From positions 1-34,982 of the forward strand of contig JABILA010000134.1 of NCBI GenBank assembly GCA_018654745.1: a DNA stretch of 34,982 bases, read 5' to 3'. The DNA comes from Alphaproteobacteria bacterium (GTDB lineage: Bacteria > Pseudomonadota > Alphaproteobacteria > UBA2966). Below are positions 16,708-24,630 of this stretch, one piece after another. A model generated the notes under the pieces. That model was not told the origin of the DNA. It saw only the letters and a list, made by a program, of their open reading frames with translations, and ran no database searches. Positions within the stretch are counted from its first letter, which is position 1. Every line of letters begins with the position of its first letter. Both the position numbers and the translations under genes were made by a program.

Positions 16708-17459
16708 TTCACATCTCCCGCACCGGACAGCAGTTTGTCCACCCAGCCCAGAAAACCACCTTCCGGAGATGCATCTTCCATGGAAGTTGCGGCAGTGATG
16801 GCACCATCTTCATCCCGCCTTGGCCGCGGTGGAAGATACTTGTTGGTTGGTCGGATTTCCATCTCCGGCATCAGGTCATAACCGTCCCGATCAACGACGA
16901 GGCGTGAGACATCTGACGCCGGATCACCAAGATCGCCAAAATGGCGGGCACCTGCGGGGCAAGTTGCAACACATGCCGGGACGCGGTCCACGATCTCCAT
17001 GTTTTCGTTGTAAATTCGATCGATACAAAGCGTACATTTTTTCATCACACCGACATCGGCGTCATATTCCCTCGCGCCATATGGACAGGACCACGAGCAC
17101 AATTTGCAGCCAATGCACATACTTTCATCGATCAGAACGATGCCATCTTCATCGCGTTTATAGGATGCGCCGGTCGGGCACACCGTAACACAAGGGGCAT
17201 CTTCGCAATGCAGGCAGGATCGTGGAAAATGCACTGTACGCCCGGCCTTGCCTTCACCTGCTTCGAAGGCGTGCACACGATTGAACCAGACACCGGACGG
17301 GTCAGTGCCGTCCGGGTTGGTGTCTGTTAACGGCGCGTGGTAGCCGCCTGTATTCCATTCCTTACAATTAACGGCACAAGCGTGACAGCCGACGCATATA
17401 TCCAGGTCGACAACCAGCCCGAGTTTTGTTGGTGACGGATTTGCAGGCAACGACGTCAT
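16704..17459 (-). CDS. soeB: Four-cluster ferredoxin subunit of molybdoenzyme (SoeB/DmsB type)
   Basis: The 251-residue electron-transfer subunit has four cysteine groups for four 4Fe-4S clusters: CVGCHACAVNC, CLHCEDAPCVTVCP, CIGCKLCSWSCP and CTLC with CVATCP. The opening around CKEWNTGGYHAPLTDTNPDG, with a following DPSGVWFNR, resembles SoeB proteins in my recollection. I place the start at 17459: GGGAGG lies nine bases before it and the SoeA stop is one base upstream, so translation is coupled. An ATG at 17492 inside soeA is open in frame but has no such site. It passes electrons between the molybdenum subunit and the membrane subunit. Confidence 0.88.
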   Translation of the reverse strand: MTSLPANPSPTKLGLVVDLDICVGCHACAVNCKEWNTGGYHAPLTDTNPDGTDPSGVWFNRVHAFEAGEGKAGRTVHFPRSCLHCEDAPCVTVCPTGASYKRDEDGIVLIDESMCIGCKLCSWSCPYGAREYDADVGVMKKCTLCIDRIYNENMEIVDRVPACVATCPAGARHFGDLGDPASDVSRLVVDRDGYDLMPEMEIRPTNKYLPPRPRRDEDGAITAATSMEDASPEGGFLGWVDKLLSGAGDVK

Positions 17460-17460
17460 G

Positions 17461-20319
17461 TCACTTACCTCCCTTACGGAAGGTCGCGCCAAAACGGGAT
17501 ACCTTTGGTGTCTGAGGAAGATCAGGTGGTTCCGATAGTATTGGGAACTGCGGCAGCGTTTCTTCGGTTCCCGGACTGGCTTTTTCGATTTTTACCCGGG
17601 CATCATACCAGGCCGCCTGGCCTGTAACAGGATCGGAATTTGACAATTGCGTGCCCGTTTTTGTCGGCAACAATTCATCGATCAGGTGGTTCATAAGGAA
17701 CCCGTCCTTGACCTCCGATGACTTTGGATCAATCCGCCAGGCGCCACCGCGCTTGCCGATGGCGTTCCATGTCCAGACAGTGTTGGGTTCAACGCCATCC
17801 ATCAATTTAACCTGTACCTTGATCCGCCCCGAACGACTGGTCAACCAGGCCCAGTCGTCATTGGCAAGATCATGCTTTCGGCCCAGTTCATTGGAAATAT
17901 ACAGGGCATTCTGGCCATGAATTTGCCGGAGCCAGGCATTTTGTGTGCCCCAGGAATGATACATAACCATTGGTCGCTGCGTGATGGCATAAAGCGGATA
18001 CTCTTCGACCCCGTCAATTCGGGCTTCGTATGTCGGATACCAGGTTGGCAGCGGATCAAACGCTTCCCGAATGCGGTCGCGCCGATTATCCGGCGGCTGA
18101 ATTTCACCGTGGCCATCGGCTGACAACCGGAACTTCTGCATTTCCTCTGAATAAAGTTGCGCAATGATGGGCTCTTCGTTGACGATGAAACCCTTTTTAT
18201 GAGCGTATTCGAGATATTCCTTATTGACGTGTTTGTAGAATTTGATCTGGTCAGGGAATTCTTCATGCCAGAAACACTGGTGCTTGATGTATTCCTCGAT
18301 CTGGTGCGCGTTGGCTTCGCCGGTACCGGTGTCCTTGCCGTCGCGACCGCGCCAACCTGAAAGCAAACCGATGCCTGGTCTTCGTTCGTGGTAGGTAATG
18401 TAATCCCGGTAGCCGTCAGGATATTTCGGCGTGCCGTCTTCGTTGACCATGCCGCTTAATCCCAGCCGCGCACCCAGATCAAGCAAAACGCTTTGAAACG
18501 GACGTACATCCCGATCAGGTTCCATCACCGGTTGGCGAATGGCGTCTCCGGCACCGTCCGCATGACCGATGGGCCGGTCCAGCATGGAGATACAATCCCA
18601 ACGTTCAAGATACGTCGTGTCAGGCAAAATCAGATCGGCATAGGCCACCGTTTCAGAATAATAGGCATCGGAATATATGATCCGCGGGATCTTGTAGTCG
18701 CCTGTGTCCGGGTCGACATCCGTCAACATCTTGATCGTTTCATCCGTATTCATGGATGAATTCCAGGCCATATTAGCCATGTACATGAACAGCGTATCGA
18801 TCTTGTAGGGATCACCCTTCCAGGCATTGCTGATGACCATATGCATCATGCCGTGGGCTGCCATGGGTGCATCCCAGGAAAAGGCTTTGTCGATCCGCTG
18901 GGGTTTACCGTCATCGTCGATTAACAAATCCTCTGGCCCCCGGGTAAAACCCAGGTGAGGTCCGCGTAACGGTGTGTTGGGTGTCACCTGGTCTGGCCGC
19001 CCTGATGGTCGCGGTAAACTGTCGAGACCTTTGGGGTAAGGTGCCTTGAAACGCCAACCGCCTGGACAATCAACCGAACCCAGCAGCAGCTGCAGGATAT
19101 GAATGGAACGACAAGTGTGGAAGCCGTTGGAATGGGCAGATATACCGCGCATGGCATGCATACTGACCGGGCGGCCGATCATTTTGTCATGTTTCCGCCC
19201 GGTCCAGTCAGTCCAGGGCTGTTCGATGACGATCTCTTCTTCAAAAGCCACATGGGCCAGTTCGGTCGCGATTCGTTTAATTGTTGCCGCTGGTACGCCA
19301 CACTGATCTGCGACCGTATCCGGTGCGTATTTGTCATCCAGATAGCGTTCAGCCAGGATTTCGAATGAAGGTCGTACCTTGCGGCCATCCGGCAATTGGT
19401 ACTGTCCGTTCAGGGCACCATTTGCACCCGCAGTTTTCGGGTTTGCCAGTTCACCTGATTGCCGGTCCCAACATTGTGGTTCGTCATTCTCTCCGCGGGC
19501 AAACAATCCATCGTCTGCAGTCCCTGGCGCATCAAATACCAGCCAGGACGCGTTGGTATAGCGTTGAAGGTATTCAGCATCGACTTTACCTGCACGCAGC
19601 AACTCATGGATCAAGGACAGAATGAACAAGCCATCTGTTCCGGGCCGGATACCGATCCATTCATCGGCTATTGCGGAATACCCGGTTTTTACCGGATTGA
19701 TGGAAATATATTTGGCGCCACGGGTCTTCAATTTACCAAGACCGCGTTTGATTGGATTGGAATCATGATCTTCGGCCACCCCGAACATCATGAAATATTT
19801 TGTCCGGTCCCAGTCCGGCTCACCGAACTCCCAGAAAGCCGAACCCATGGTGTAAAGACCAGCCGCCGCCATATTGACGGAGCAAAAGCCACCATGTGCT
19901 GCGTAATTTGGGGTGCCAAACTGCTGCGCCCACCAGGAGGTCAAAGACTGACTTTGGTCACGACCTGTGAAAAAGGCCAGCTTTCGCGGATTTGTGGCAC
20001 GGGCACGGGCCAGCCAGGCCGTTGCAATATCCAACGCCTCTTCCCAATCGATCTCCTTGAATTCACCGGACCCTCTCGGCCCCACGCGCTTCAAGGGTTT
20101 TTTGAGACGAGCTGGTGAGTTGTGCTGCATGATCCCGGCAGACCCCTTGCCGCACAACACGCCCTGGTTCACAGGGTGGTTTCGATTGCCTTCAATATAT
20201 TTGACCTGGTTGTCCTTGATATGGACCTTGATGCCGCAGCGGCAGGCACACATGTAGCAAGTCGTATATTTGACTTCGTCTGCGCCTTCAGGCGATAGCT
20301 CAACTTTGTGATCCTGCAT
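17461..20319 (-). CDS. soeA: Molybdopterin oxidoreductase catalytic subunit, probable sulfite dehydrogenase SoeA
   Basis: This is a bis-MGD molybdoenzyme of the DMSO reductase superfamily, 952 residues from this start. The N-terminus binds one 4Fe-4S cluster through C21, C24, C28 and C56 (CYMCACRC and GVLCGKG). The molybdenum domains follow, with GGFCSVNMAAAG likely supplying the metal-ligand region and a C-terminal cap containing YHSWGTQNAWLRQIHG. No twin-arginine leader is present, so the active site should face the cytoplasm as in SoeABC, which oxidises sulfite to sulfate and feeds electrons to quinone. Gene order A-B-C also fits. Thiosulfate, polysulfide or DMSO reductase roles are alternatives. 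The start at 20319 has CAGG before it; a GTG at 20403 is possible. Confidence 0.78.
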   Translation of the reverse strand: MQDHKVELSPEGADEVKYTTCYMCACRCGIKVHIKDNQVKYIEGNRNHPVNQGVLCGKGSAGIMQHNSPARLKKPLKRVGPRGSGEFKEIDWEEALDIATAWLARARATNPRKLAFFTGRDQSQSLTSWWAQQFGTPNYAAHGGFCSVNMAAAGLYTMGSAFWEFGEPDWDRTKYFMMFGVAEDHDSNPIKRGLGKLKTRGAKYISINPVKTGYSAIADEWIGIRPGTDGLFILSLIHELLRAGKVDAEYLQRYTNASWLVFDAPGTADDGLFARGENDEPQCWDRQSGELANPKTAGANGALNGQYQLPDGRKVRPSFEILAERYLDDKYAPDTVADQCGVPAATIKRIATELAHVAFEEEIVIEQPWTDWTGRKHDKMIGRPVSMHAMRGISAHSNGFHTCRSIHILQLLLGSVDCPGGWRFKAPYPKGLDSLPRPSGRPDQVTPNTPLRGPHLGFTRGPEDLLIDDDGKPQRIDKAFSWDAPMAAHGMMHMVISNAWKGDPYKIDTLFMYMANMAWNSSMNTDETIKMLTDVDPDTGDYKIPRIIYSDAYYSETVAYADLILPDTTYLERWDCISMLDRPIGHADGAGDAIRQPVMEPDRDVRPFQSVLLDLGARLGLSGMVNEDGTPKYPDGYRDYITYHERRPGIGLLSGWRGRDGKDTGTGEANAHQIEEYIKHQCFWHEEFPDQIKFYKHVNKEYLEYAHKKGFIVNEEPIIAQLYSEEMQKFRLSADGHGEIQPPDNRRDRIREAFDPLPTWYPTYEARIDGVEEYPLYAITQRPMVMYHSWGTQNAWLRQIHGQNALYISNELGRKHDLANDDWAWLTSRSGRIKVQVKLMDGVEPNTVWTWNAIGKRGGAWRIDPKSSEVKDGFLMNHLIDELLPTKTGTQLSNSDPVTGQAAWYDARVKIEKASPGTEETLPQFPILSEPPDLPQTPKVSRFGATFRKGGK

Positions 20320-20419
20320 GCGACCTGTGCCATTCCTGTCTGAGCCCTGTCTGGCTGATATCTGACCGTCACCAGACACAGTGCCAGGAAACGGACCGAA
20401 CACTGGACATATATTACAT

Positions 20420-20438
20420 TTTGCTTATATAAAGCAAA
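20420..20438. promoter_or_regulatory. Candidate operator palindrome upstream of soeABC
   Basis: TTTGCTT-ATATA-AAGCAAA is a perfect 7-bp inverted repeat with a 5-base spacer, about 100 bases before the soeA start, in an AT-rich segment (20403-20450) suited to a promoter. The 209-base gap between soeA and the lipoprotein gene holds no other recognisable element. The regulator is unknown, and no regulator gene is adjacent. Confidence 0.4.
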
Positions 20439-20528
20439 TTCAAATAATGGCTTTTTTGGAATTACTTCAAAAATGTCCGCATTCGCCCTGTCATAAAGCG
20501 AAAATTCAGGAAAGGCGAGTTGAGATAT

Positions 20529-20915
20529 TCAGCGTCGGCAGATCGCCGTTACTTCTGTGCTTCCCATGCTGGTCAATTTGACGACAACAGTTGCCTTGGT
20601 TCCGACTATTTCCCAGAATTCGGTCCCGCGTATAGGGCACACCAGTCTGGCAACTTCACCTTTATCCATGGCACTCAGCGATTTCAGTTTGCTGGCTGCA
20701 GTTGCGCTATAGAGATCAACAATGATTTCCATCTTGCCTTTGCCAGTGGCTGTAACTTCACCGATCTTCCAACCGCTGTTTACAGGGACTTCCTGATTTG
20801 CCTTCAACCAATCGACACCTGCAGAAGTCTTGTCCTCATCGCCGCAGGAAGCCAGCCCGATGATACTGATGATCGCAACCAGCATTTTTACGGTGGAAGG
20901 TGCAGGGTTTAACAT
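20529..20915 (-). CDS. Small putative lipoprotein of unknown function
   Basis: A hydrophobic N-terminus ends in a lipobox, GLASC, with Cys24 followed by GDEDK, so the mature protein is probably lipid-anchored in the envelope; Asp at +3 and not +2 leaves outer-membrane sorting open. The remaining roughly 100 residues are polar and beta-rich (GWKIGEVTATGKGKMEIIVDL, FWEIVGTKATVVVKL). It contains two more cysteines, C93 and C126, that could form a disulfide. I do not recognise the family. GAGG stands seven bases before the chosen ATG. It is upstream of soeABC on the same strand, but with a 209-base gap and the palindrome in between, so probably it is a separate unit. Confidence 0.7.
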   Translation of the reverse strand: MLNPAPSTVKMLVAIISIIGLASCGDEDKTSAGVDWLKANQEVPVNSGWKIGEVTATGKGKMEIIVDLYSATAASKLKSLSAMDKGEVARLVCPIRGTEFWEIVGTKATVVVKLTSMGSTEVTAICRR

Positions 20916-20947
20916 TTGAAGGCCTCAGTCTCTAATCATCGTTTATT

Positions 20948-21014
20948 GCCTGGAGCAATTTCAACACGCTGGACTTTTTCAATAATTCAAGGATCATTGA
21001 AAATGCTCTGGCAT
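20948..21014. repeat. Long imperfect inverted repeat in divergent spacer
   Basis: TGCCTGGAGCAATTTCAA (20948-20965) pairs with TTGAAAATGCTCTGGCA (20998-21014) with one bulge and two mismatches. An inner arm TTTTCAAT (20977-20984) also pairs perfectly with ATTGAAAA (20997-21004), so two foldings compete for the right arm. It lies between the divergent lipoprotein and methyltransferase genes, which makes a terminator unlikely. It may be an operator or a dispersed intergenic element. Confidence 0.6.
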
Positions 21015-21104
21015 TTAAATTACCGCTAATAAGTTACAGTATTGTGAACAAGTTATCGACCGCTGACGTCAATAATCATTTCGATCAAATGGAGTGAAGT
21101 AATT

Positions 21105-21719
21105 ATGAGTAACAATCCGAGGGACAGATGGAACAGTCGATTTTCTTCTGATGAATATTTATTTGGCACTGCCCCGAATGCCTTTCTGGCAAACCAGAAA
21201 TCACGTCTGGCCGCCGGACACAGAGTACTTTCCATTGCTGATGGAGAAGGCCGCAATGGCGTTTTTATGGCTCAACAGGGTTGTGATGTCCTGGCTGTGG
21301 ATTTTTCCTCTGTTGCCCTTGCTAAATCACAGGCGCTCGCCGCCGAGCGAAACGTCAAAATAAATACATTGGAAGTCGACCATAACAAATGGACGCCTGA
21401 TCCGGATACCTACGATATTGTCGTCGCTATTTTTGTCCAGTTCGCCGATCCCGAACTTAGATCAAAAATATTTTCTGACATTAAGTCGGCACTCAAACCT
21501 GGCGGTCTCCTGTTGATGGAAGGATATCGACCAGAGCAAATCGAATATGGCACTGGTGGTCCGCCTCATGCGGAAAATATGTACACGGAAGAGATGCTGC
21601 GCGAGGCCTTTTCAGACCTGGATATAATCGAACTCAAGTCTTACGACGCAGAAATTGATGAGGGCCCGGGACACGCCGGTCTTTCTGCCTTGATTGACCT
21701 GATCGCAATCAAATCCTGA
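21105..21719 (+). CDS. Class I SAM-dependent methyltransferase
   Basis: The 204-residue protein has the Rossmann methyltransferase signature. Motif I is VLSIADGEGRNGVFMAQQG, an acidic residue ends strand two (VLAVDFS), motif II is YDIVVAIFVQF and motif III is LKPGGLLLMEG. The N-terminal W..RF....YLFGTAPN.FL marks the TehB/thiopurine-methyltransferase-like group of small methyltransferases that detoxify tellurite or sulfur compounds, but the acceptor is not known. GGAG precedes the ATG by ten bases. It stands alone between a divergent lipoprotein gene and a convergent histidine kinase gene. Confidence 0.88.
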   Translation: MSNNPRDRWNSRFSSDEYLFGTAPNAFLANQKSRLAAGHRVLSIADGEGRNGVFMAQQGCDVLAVDFSSVALAKSQALAAERNVKINTLEVDHNKWTPDPDTYDIVVAIFVQFADPELRSKIFSDIKSALKPGGLLLMEGYRPEQIEYGTGGPPHAENMYTEEMLREAFSDLDIIELKSYDAEIDEGPGHAGLSALIDLIAIKS

Positions 21720-21740
21720 TTAGCTGGTATCAGGTCGCTG

Positions 21741-23099
21741 TCAGGAAACTCTTTTTCTGCTATCAGGCAAAGTGACGATCACGGACGTTCCCTGTCCTGG
21801 CTCGCTTTCGACAATCAGAGTTCCGCTGTGCAGTTCGACGAGTTGTCGTGAGATGTACAATCCCAGGCCCACACCCTCGTGGGATCCATAATTATTGCTG
21901 CCGACCTGGACAAAGGGTTTCATCACTCTTTCCAGATCGGAAGCCTCGATGCCAATTCCCTGGTCCTCAACGAGGATTTCAAATCCTTTGCCCACCGCAT
22001 AATGAACGCGGACCGAAACAGTTGTATCGAGTTTGGAGAATTTGATCGCATTTCCGACTAAATTCAGAAATACCTGCTTCATCCGGGTTCCATCAATATA
22101 CACAAGTGGAATGTTGTCATCCGGTTCAACAAGTAGTGTGACACCTGCCCGGGCAGCTCTTTCCAGCAGCATTCTGACTGTCGCATGAAGCAGTTCAGCT
22201 AAATCTACCTCGTTTTCTGCCAAGTCGATCTGGTTGGCTTCTATCGCAGATATATCCAGAACTTCGTTCACCAGGTCCAGCAAGTGACGCCCGGATTTTT
22301 CCACATCGCCGACATACTCAGTGTATTTTTCGTGCCCAAGTGGACCATACACCTCACTTTTCATGAAAGCAGAAAATCCGATAATTGCATTCAAAGGCGT
22401 CCGAAGTTCATGGCTCATGGACGCAACAAACTGCGATTTCGCCGAATTTGCATTCCGTGCCTGAGCAACCGCTCTGGCGAGTCGGCGCCTGTGACCACGC
22501 CATGCATTTGCGCGAAAATACAGACTGATGCTGGTAAAGGCTGCAAGGGCAAGTATGCCAAGCAACCGAAGAACCGTTTCGCTTTCCGGTGGGATACGGT
22601 TTGAGAACAGCAGGTCATTTTCACCCAATAGATATAGAAAGCATACGGCGCTGACGTTCATCGCCAGAACAACAGCCGTCACCAATCCTTTTCCATACCC
22701 TGCAGCCATGAACAGGAATCCGAACAGGATAGGCATAGACGGCGACATGATGCCGTTCGTCACCAGGGCAAAGGAAAAAACGGCCGCCACCCCTCCCGCA
22801 TTGGTCAAGATGACGACGCTGTCGATGTTTGCAGTTTGTCGAATCAACAAGCAACCAAGGACAGGAATACTTGCGCCACCAAAAAACAATGAAACCTCGA
22901 GCAAGCTTGGGGATTTTCCGAACAAGACATAGAAGACCATAACCACCAGAGTCAGGACCGTGATCAGCAGCAGAGATTGAACGACTGCAATACAGACTCT
23001 TCTGAAGGGTGCGTTATTGGTCGTGGATGCCGGCAGGAACCAACTTATTATCCTGTTCCAGGCCTTCAGAACCAACGAGATAAAGGGCGATGTTAACAA
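21741..23099 (-). CDS. Membrane histidine kinase, PleC/DivJ-like core
   Basis: Residues 35-195 hold about six hydrophobic helices forming an integral-membrane sensor without a large periplasmic loop. A HisKA domain follows, with phospho-acceptor His230 in ASMSHELRTPLNAIIGF, then a HATPase domain with the N box around Asn350 (VGNAIKFS), DQGIGI (379-384) and GVGLGL (409-414). All kinase motifs are intact. The YGPLGHEKYTEYVGDV segment after the H box is typical of alphaproteobacterial PleC/DivJ relatives. The frame begins with TTG at 23099; no better start is visible. No response regulator is adjacent. It lies 43 bases after a small secreted-protein gene, so the two may form a unit. The signal is unknown. 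Confidence 0.9.
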   Translation of the reverse strand: MLTSPFISLVLKAWNRIISWFLPASTTNNAPFRRVCIAVVQSLLLITVLTLVVMVFYVLFGKSPSLLEVSLFFGGASIPVLGCLLIRQTANIDSVVILTNAGGVAAVFSFALVTNGIMSPSMPILFGFLFMAAGYGKGLVTAVVLAMNVSAVCFLYLLGENDLLFSNRIPPESETVLRLLGILALAAFTSISLYFRANAWRGHRRRLARAVAQARNANSAKSQFVASMSHELRTPLNAIIGFSAFMKSEVYGPLGHEKYTEYVGDVEKSGRHLLDLVNEVLDISAIEANQIDLAENEVDLAELLHATVRMLLERAARAGVTLLVEPDDNIPLVYIDGTRMKQVFLNLVGNAIKFSKLDTTVSVRVHYAVGKGFEILVEDQGIGIEASDLERVMKPFVQVGSNNYGSHEGVGLGLYISRQLVELHSGTLIVESEPGQGTSVIVTLPDSRKRVS

Positions 23100-23142
23100 G
23101 GCTTAACGCTCAATAAATTTTACTCCTACCAAAATACAACAA

Positions 23143-23571
23143 TCAGGCCGTAATCCACTCGTCGTCACCGGTGCAGACACCTTTTTTGCGCGGTGCGGGC
23201 GATTGCCCATCCATAATCTTTTTCCTCAGACGTTCGAGGTTTTTGGCGTTGAATTCCAATATCTTTCGAGATTCCGCATTCGGGGCATAGGCACGTGCCC
23301 ATCGCATATGACTAACGGCCTTATCAATCAACGGCACGACAAGTGTCGCAGGTGCTTTTTCCAGTTGCCCGGCATATTCCTGCCGAAGCTCCTGCAACTT
23401 TTTTGCGGCAACCAGGCTTTGTCTCTGGTGATGGTTATACAGGCGATCAGCCGACTGGATTTCGTTTGCAGAAACTTCAGAAATCATCAGTGGTGTGCAC
23501 AGGGCGAACACAATCGCGAGGATCGCTACTGCGAAGAATCGACTGCAATCGTTTTGTCCATTGCCTGTCAT
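23143..23571 (-). CDS. Secreted helical protein of unknown function
   Basis: An N-terminal hydrophobic segment (about residues 11-30) followed by SEVSANE looks like a Sec signal peptide with cleavage near residue 36. The mature part, about 105 residues, is highly helical and charged (QRQSLVAAKKLQELRQEY, NAKNLERLRKKIMDG). It may form a coiled-coil pair and carries one cysteine near the end (KKGVCTGDDEW). I recognise no family. It precedes the membrane histidine kinase by 43 bases on the same strand and could modulate that sensor from the periplasm, which is inference from position. The ribosome site is weak. The upstream 224-base spacer is AT-rich around 23641-23660, the likely promoter area. 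Confidence 0.65.
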   Translation of the reverse strand: MTGNGQNDCSRFFAVAILAIVFALCTPLMISEVSANEIQSADRLYNHHQRQSLVAAKKLQELRQEYAGQLEKAPATLVVPLIDKAVSHMRWARAYAPNAESRKILEFNAKNLERLRKKIMDGQSPAPRKKGVCTGDDEWITA

Positions 23572-23795
23572 TGTGTCGGGTTGTCCAATTATTGATCCTT
23601 TTGCAAATGGCTCTGGCCCACCCGGGACGCCACCAGTTCACTATATAATATACAATACATACAGATTTGCACCCGCAGGATTTCGACTGATTGCCAATAG
23701 ATTGCTGATTTTGTAGCGAAAACACAAAAAATCACTCTGATCTCTGCATAAGAACATAGAGAGTACATTTGCATTCAAAAGGCGACTGATTGACC

Positions 23796-24542
23796 ATGAA
23801 TATCCCTGATCCACACCCTAAACTGGCTGATCAAAGCCATTCCATAGATATACTGGCAGCTCGAAGTGGCTACGCCGATTATGGTGTCGTCGAAATATTT
23901 CTTGATCGTACAGACACAGAATTGATTGAAATCTCTCCGGAAACGGCGGCCGCCAAACTTGTTGTCGACTTGCTGATGCTCCTGCGCCAGTTCGAACCTG
24001 AACTTCGACAGCATACAATCAGCCAGAGACACAATCTTGTTGATCCTGTCAGGAGATTGATAATTCCTTTGATTTCGGGAAACACGCCTTATCTGGAAGG
24101 CACGACAAACCCGGAACAGATGTTTGTCAGTATGCTGAACTGGTTGAAAAGCTCCTCATCTCCAGATCAGCAAATGGCGCTACCGGTGACAAAAATGCCT
24201 CTGGCAAATGTTAATCGTGAAGTATTTGTTCTGGACAACACTACATTGGCTGTATTTCTGACCCTTGATGTTCTGCTTGACGGTGCTGACATCCGTCAGG
24301 CCATGAACCGCAGTGTTAAATTGAATATGCCGCAAATGTTCAATTGTTTGTGCCATCTCATACTTAACTCTCCGGCATGGCGAAATACTGATCAATTCCT
24401 CGATCTGGACAGGGCCAGTGCTCGAAGAAAATTGCTGACCAACTGTCTGCGGCAACTCCAGAACGATGAGATCACGCGTAGGGAAACCGGGTTGGATGAG
24501 GCGATGTTTGCTCCCTTTATTGATCCAACGCAGCATCACTGA
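23796..24542 (+). CDS. Protein of unknown function, 248 residues
   Basis: I do not recognise this protein. It is soluble and without signal peptide or membrane helix. The first half is acidic with helices around KLVVDLLMLLRQFEPELRQH. The middle has a Pro/Ser-rich turn (WLKSSSSPDQQM), and the C-terminal half is helical with ARRKLLTNCLRQLQNDEIT and ends in a His pair. The start is ATG 23796 or, with AAGG seven bases upstream, TTG 23790. The coding frame is long and unbroken and shows no better frame on the other strand, so I take it as real. It precedes the carboxyltransferase gene by 88 bases and could share its promoter, but nothing links the functions. Confidence 0.65.
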   Translation: MNIPDPHPKLADQSHSIDILAARSGYADYGVVEIFLDRTDTELIEISPETAAAKLVVDLLMLLRQFEPELRQHTISQRHNLVDPVRRLIIPLISGNTPYLEGTTNPEQMFVSMLNWLKSSSSPDQQMALPVTKMPLANVNREVFVLDNTTLAVFLTLDVLLDGADIRQAMNRSVKLNMPQMFNCLCHLILNSPAWRNTDQFLDLDRASARRKLLTNCLRQLQNDEITRRETGLDEAMFAPFIDPTQHH

Positions 24543-24630
24543 CTACAAGTTTCTTTCAATGCTCTCTGGAATACGCTCTTTAAATCAGCCAACCTGCTGG
24601 AAAGGACATAATGCGTTTCAGGAGGTTTGT

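Noticed and set aside
21075..21088. FNR-like site ATCAT-TTCG-ATCAA before the methyltransferase
   Set aside because: It matches only part of the consensus and lies next to the ribosome site, where activation is not expected.
24466..24630. N-terminal extension of the carboxyltransferase frame
   Set aside because: It overlaps the end of the upstream gene and has no family similarity, while GTG 24631 has a perfect ribosome site.
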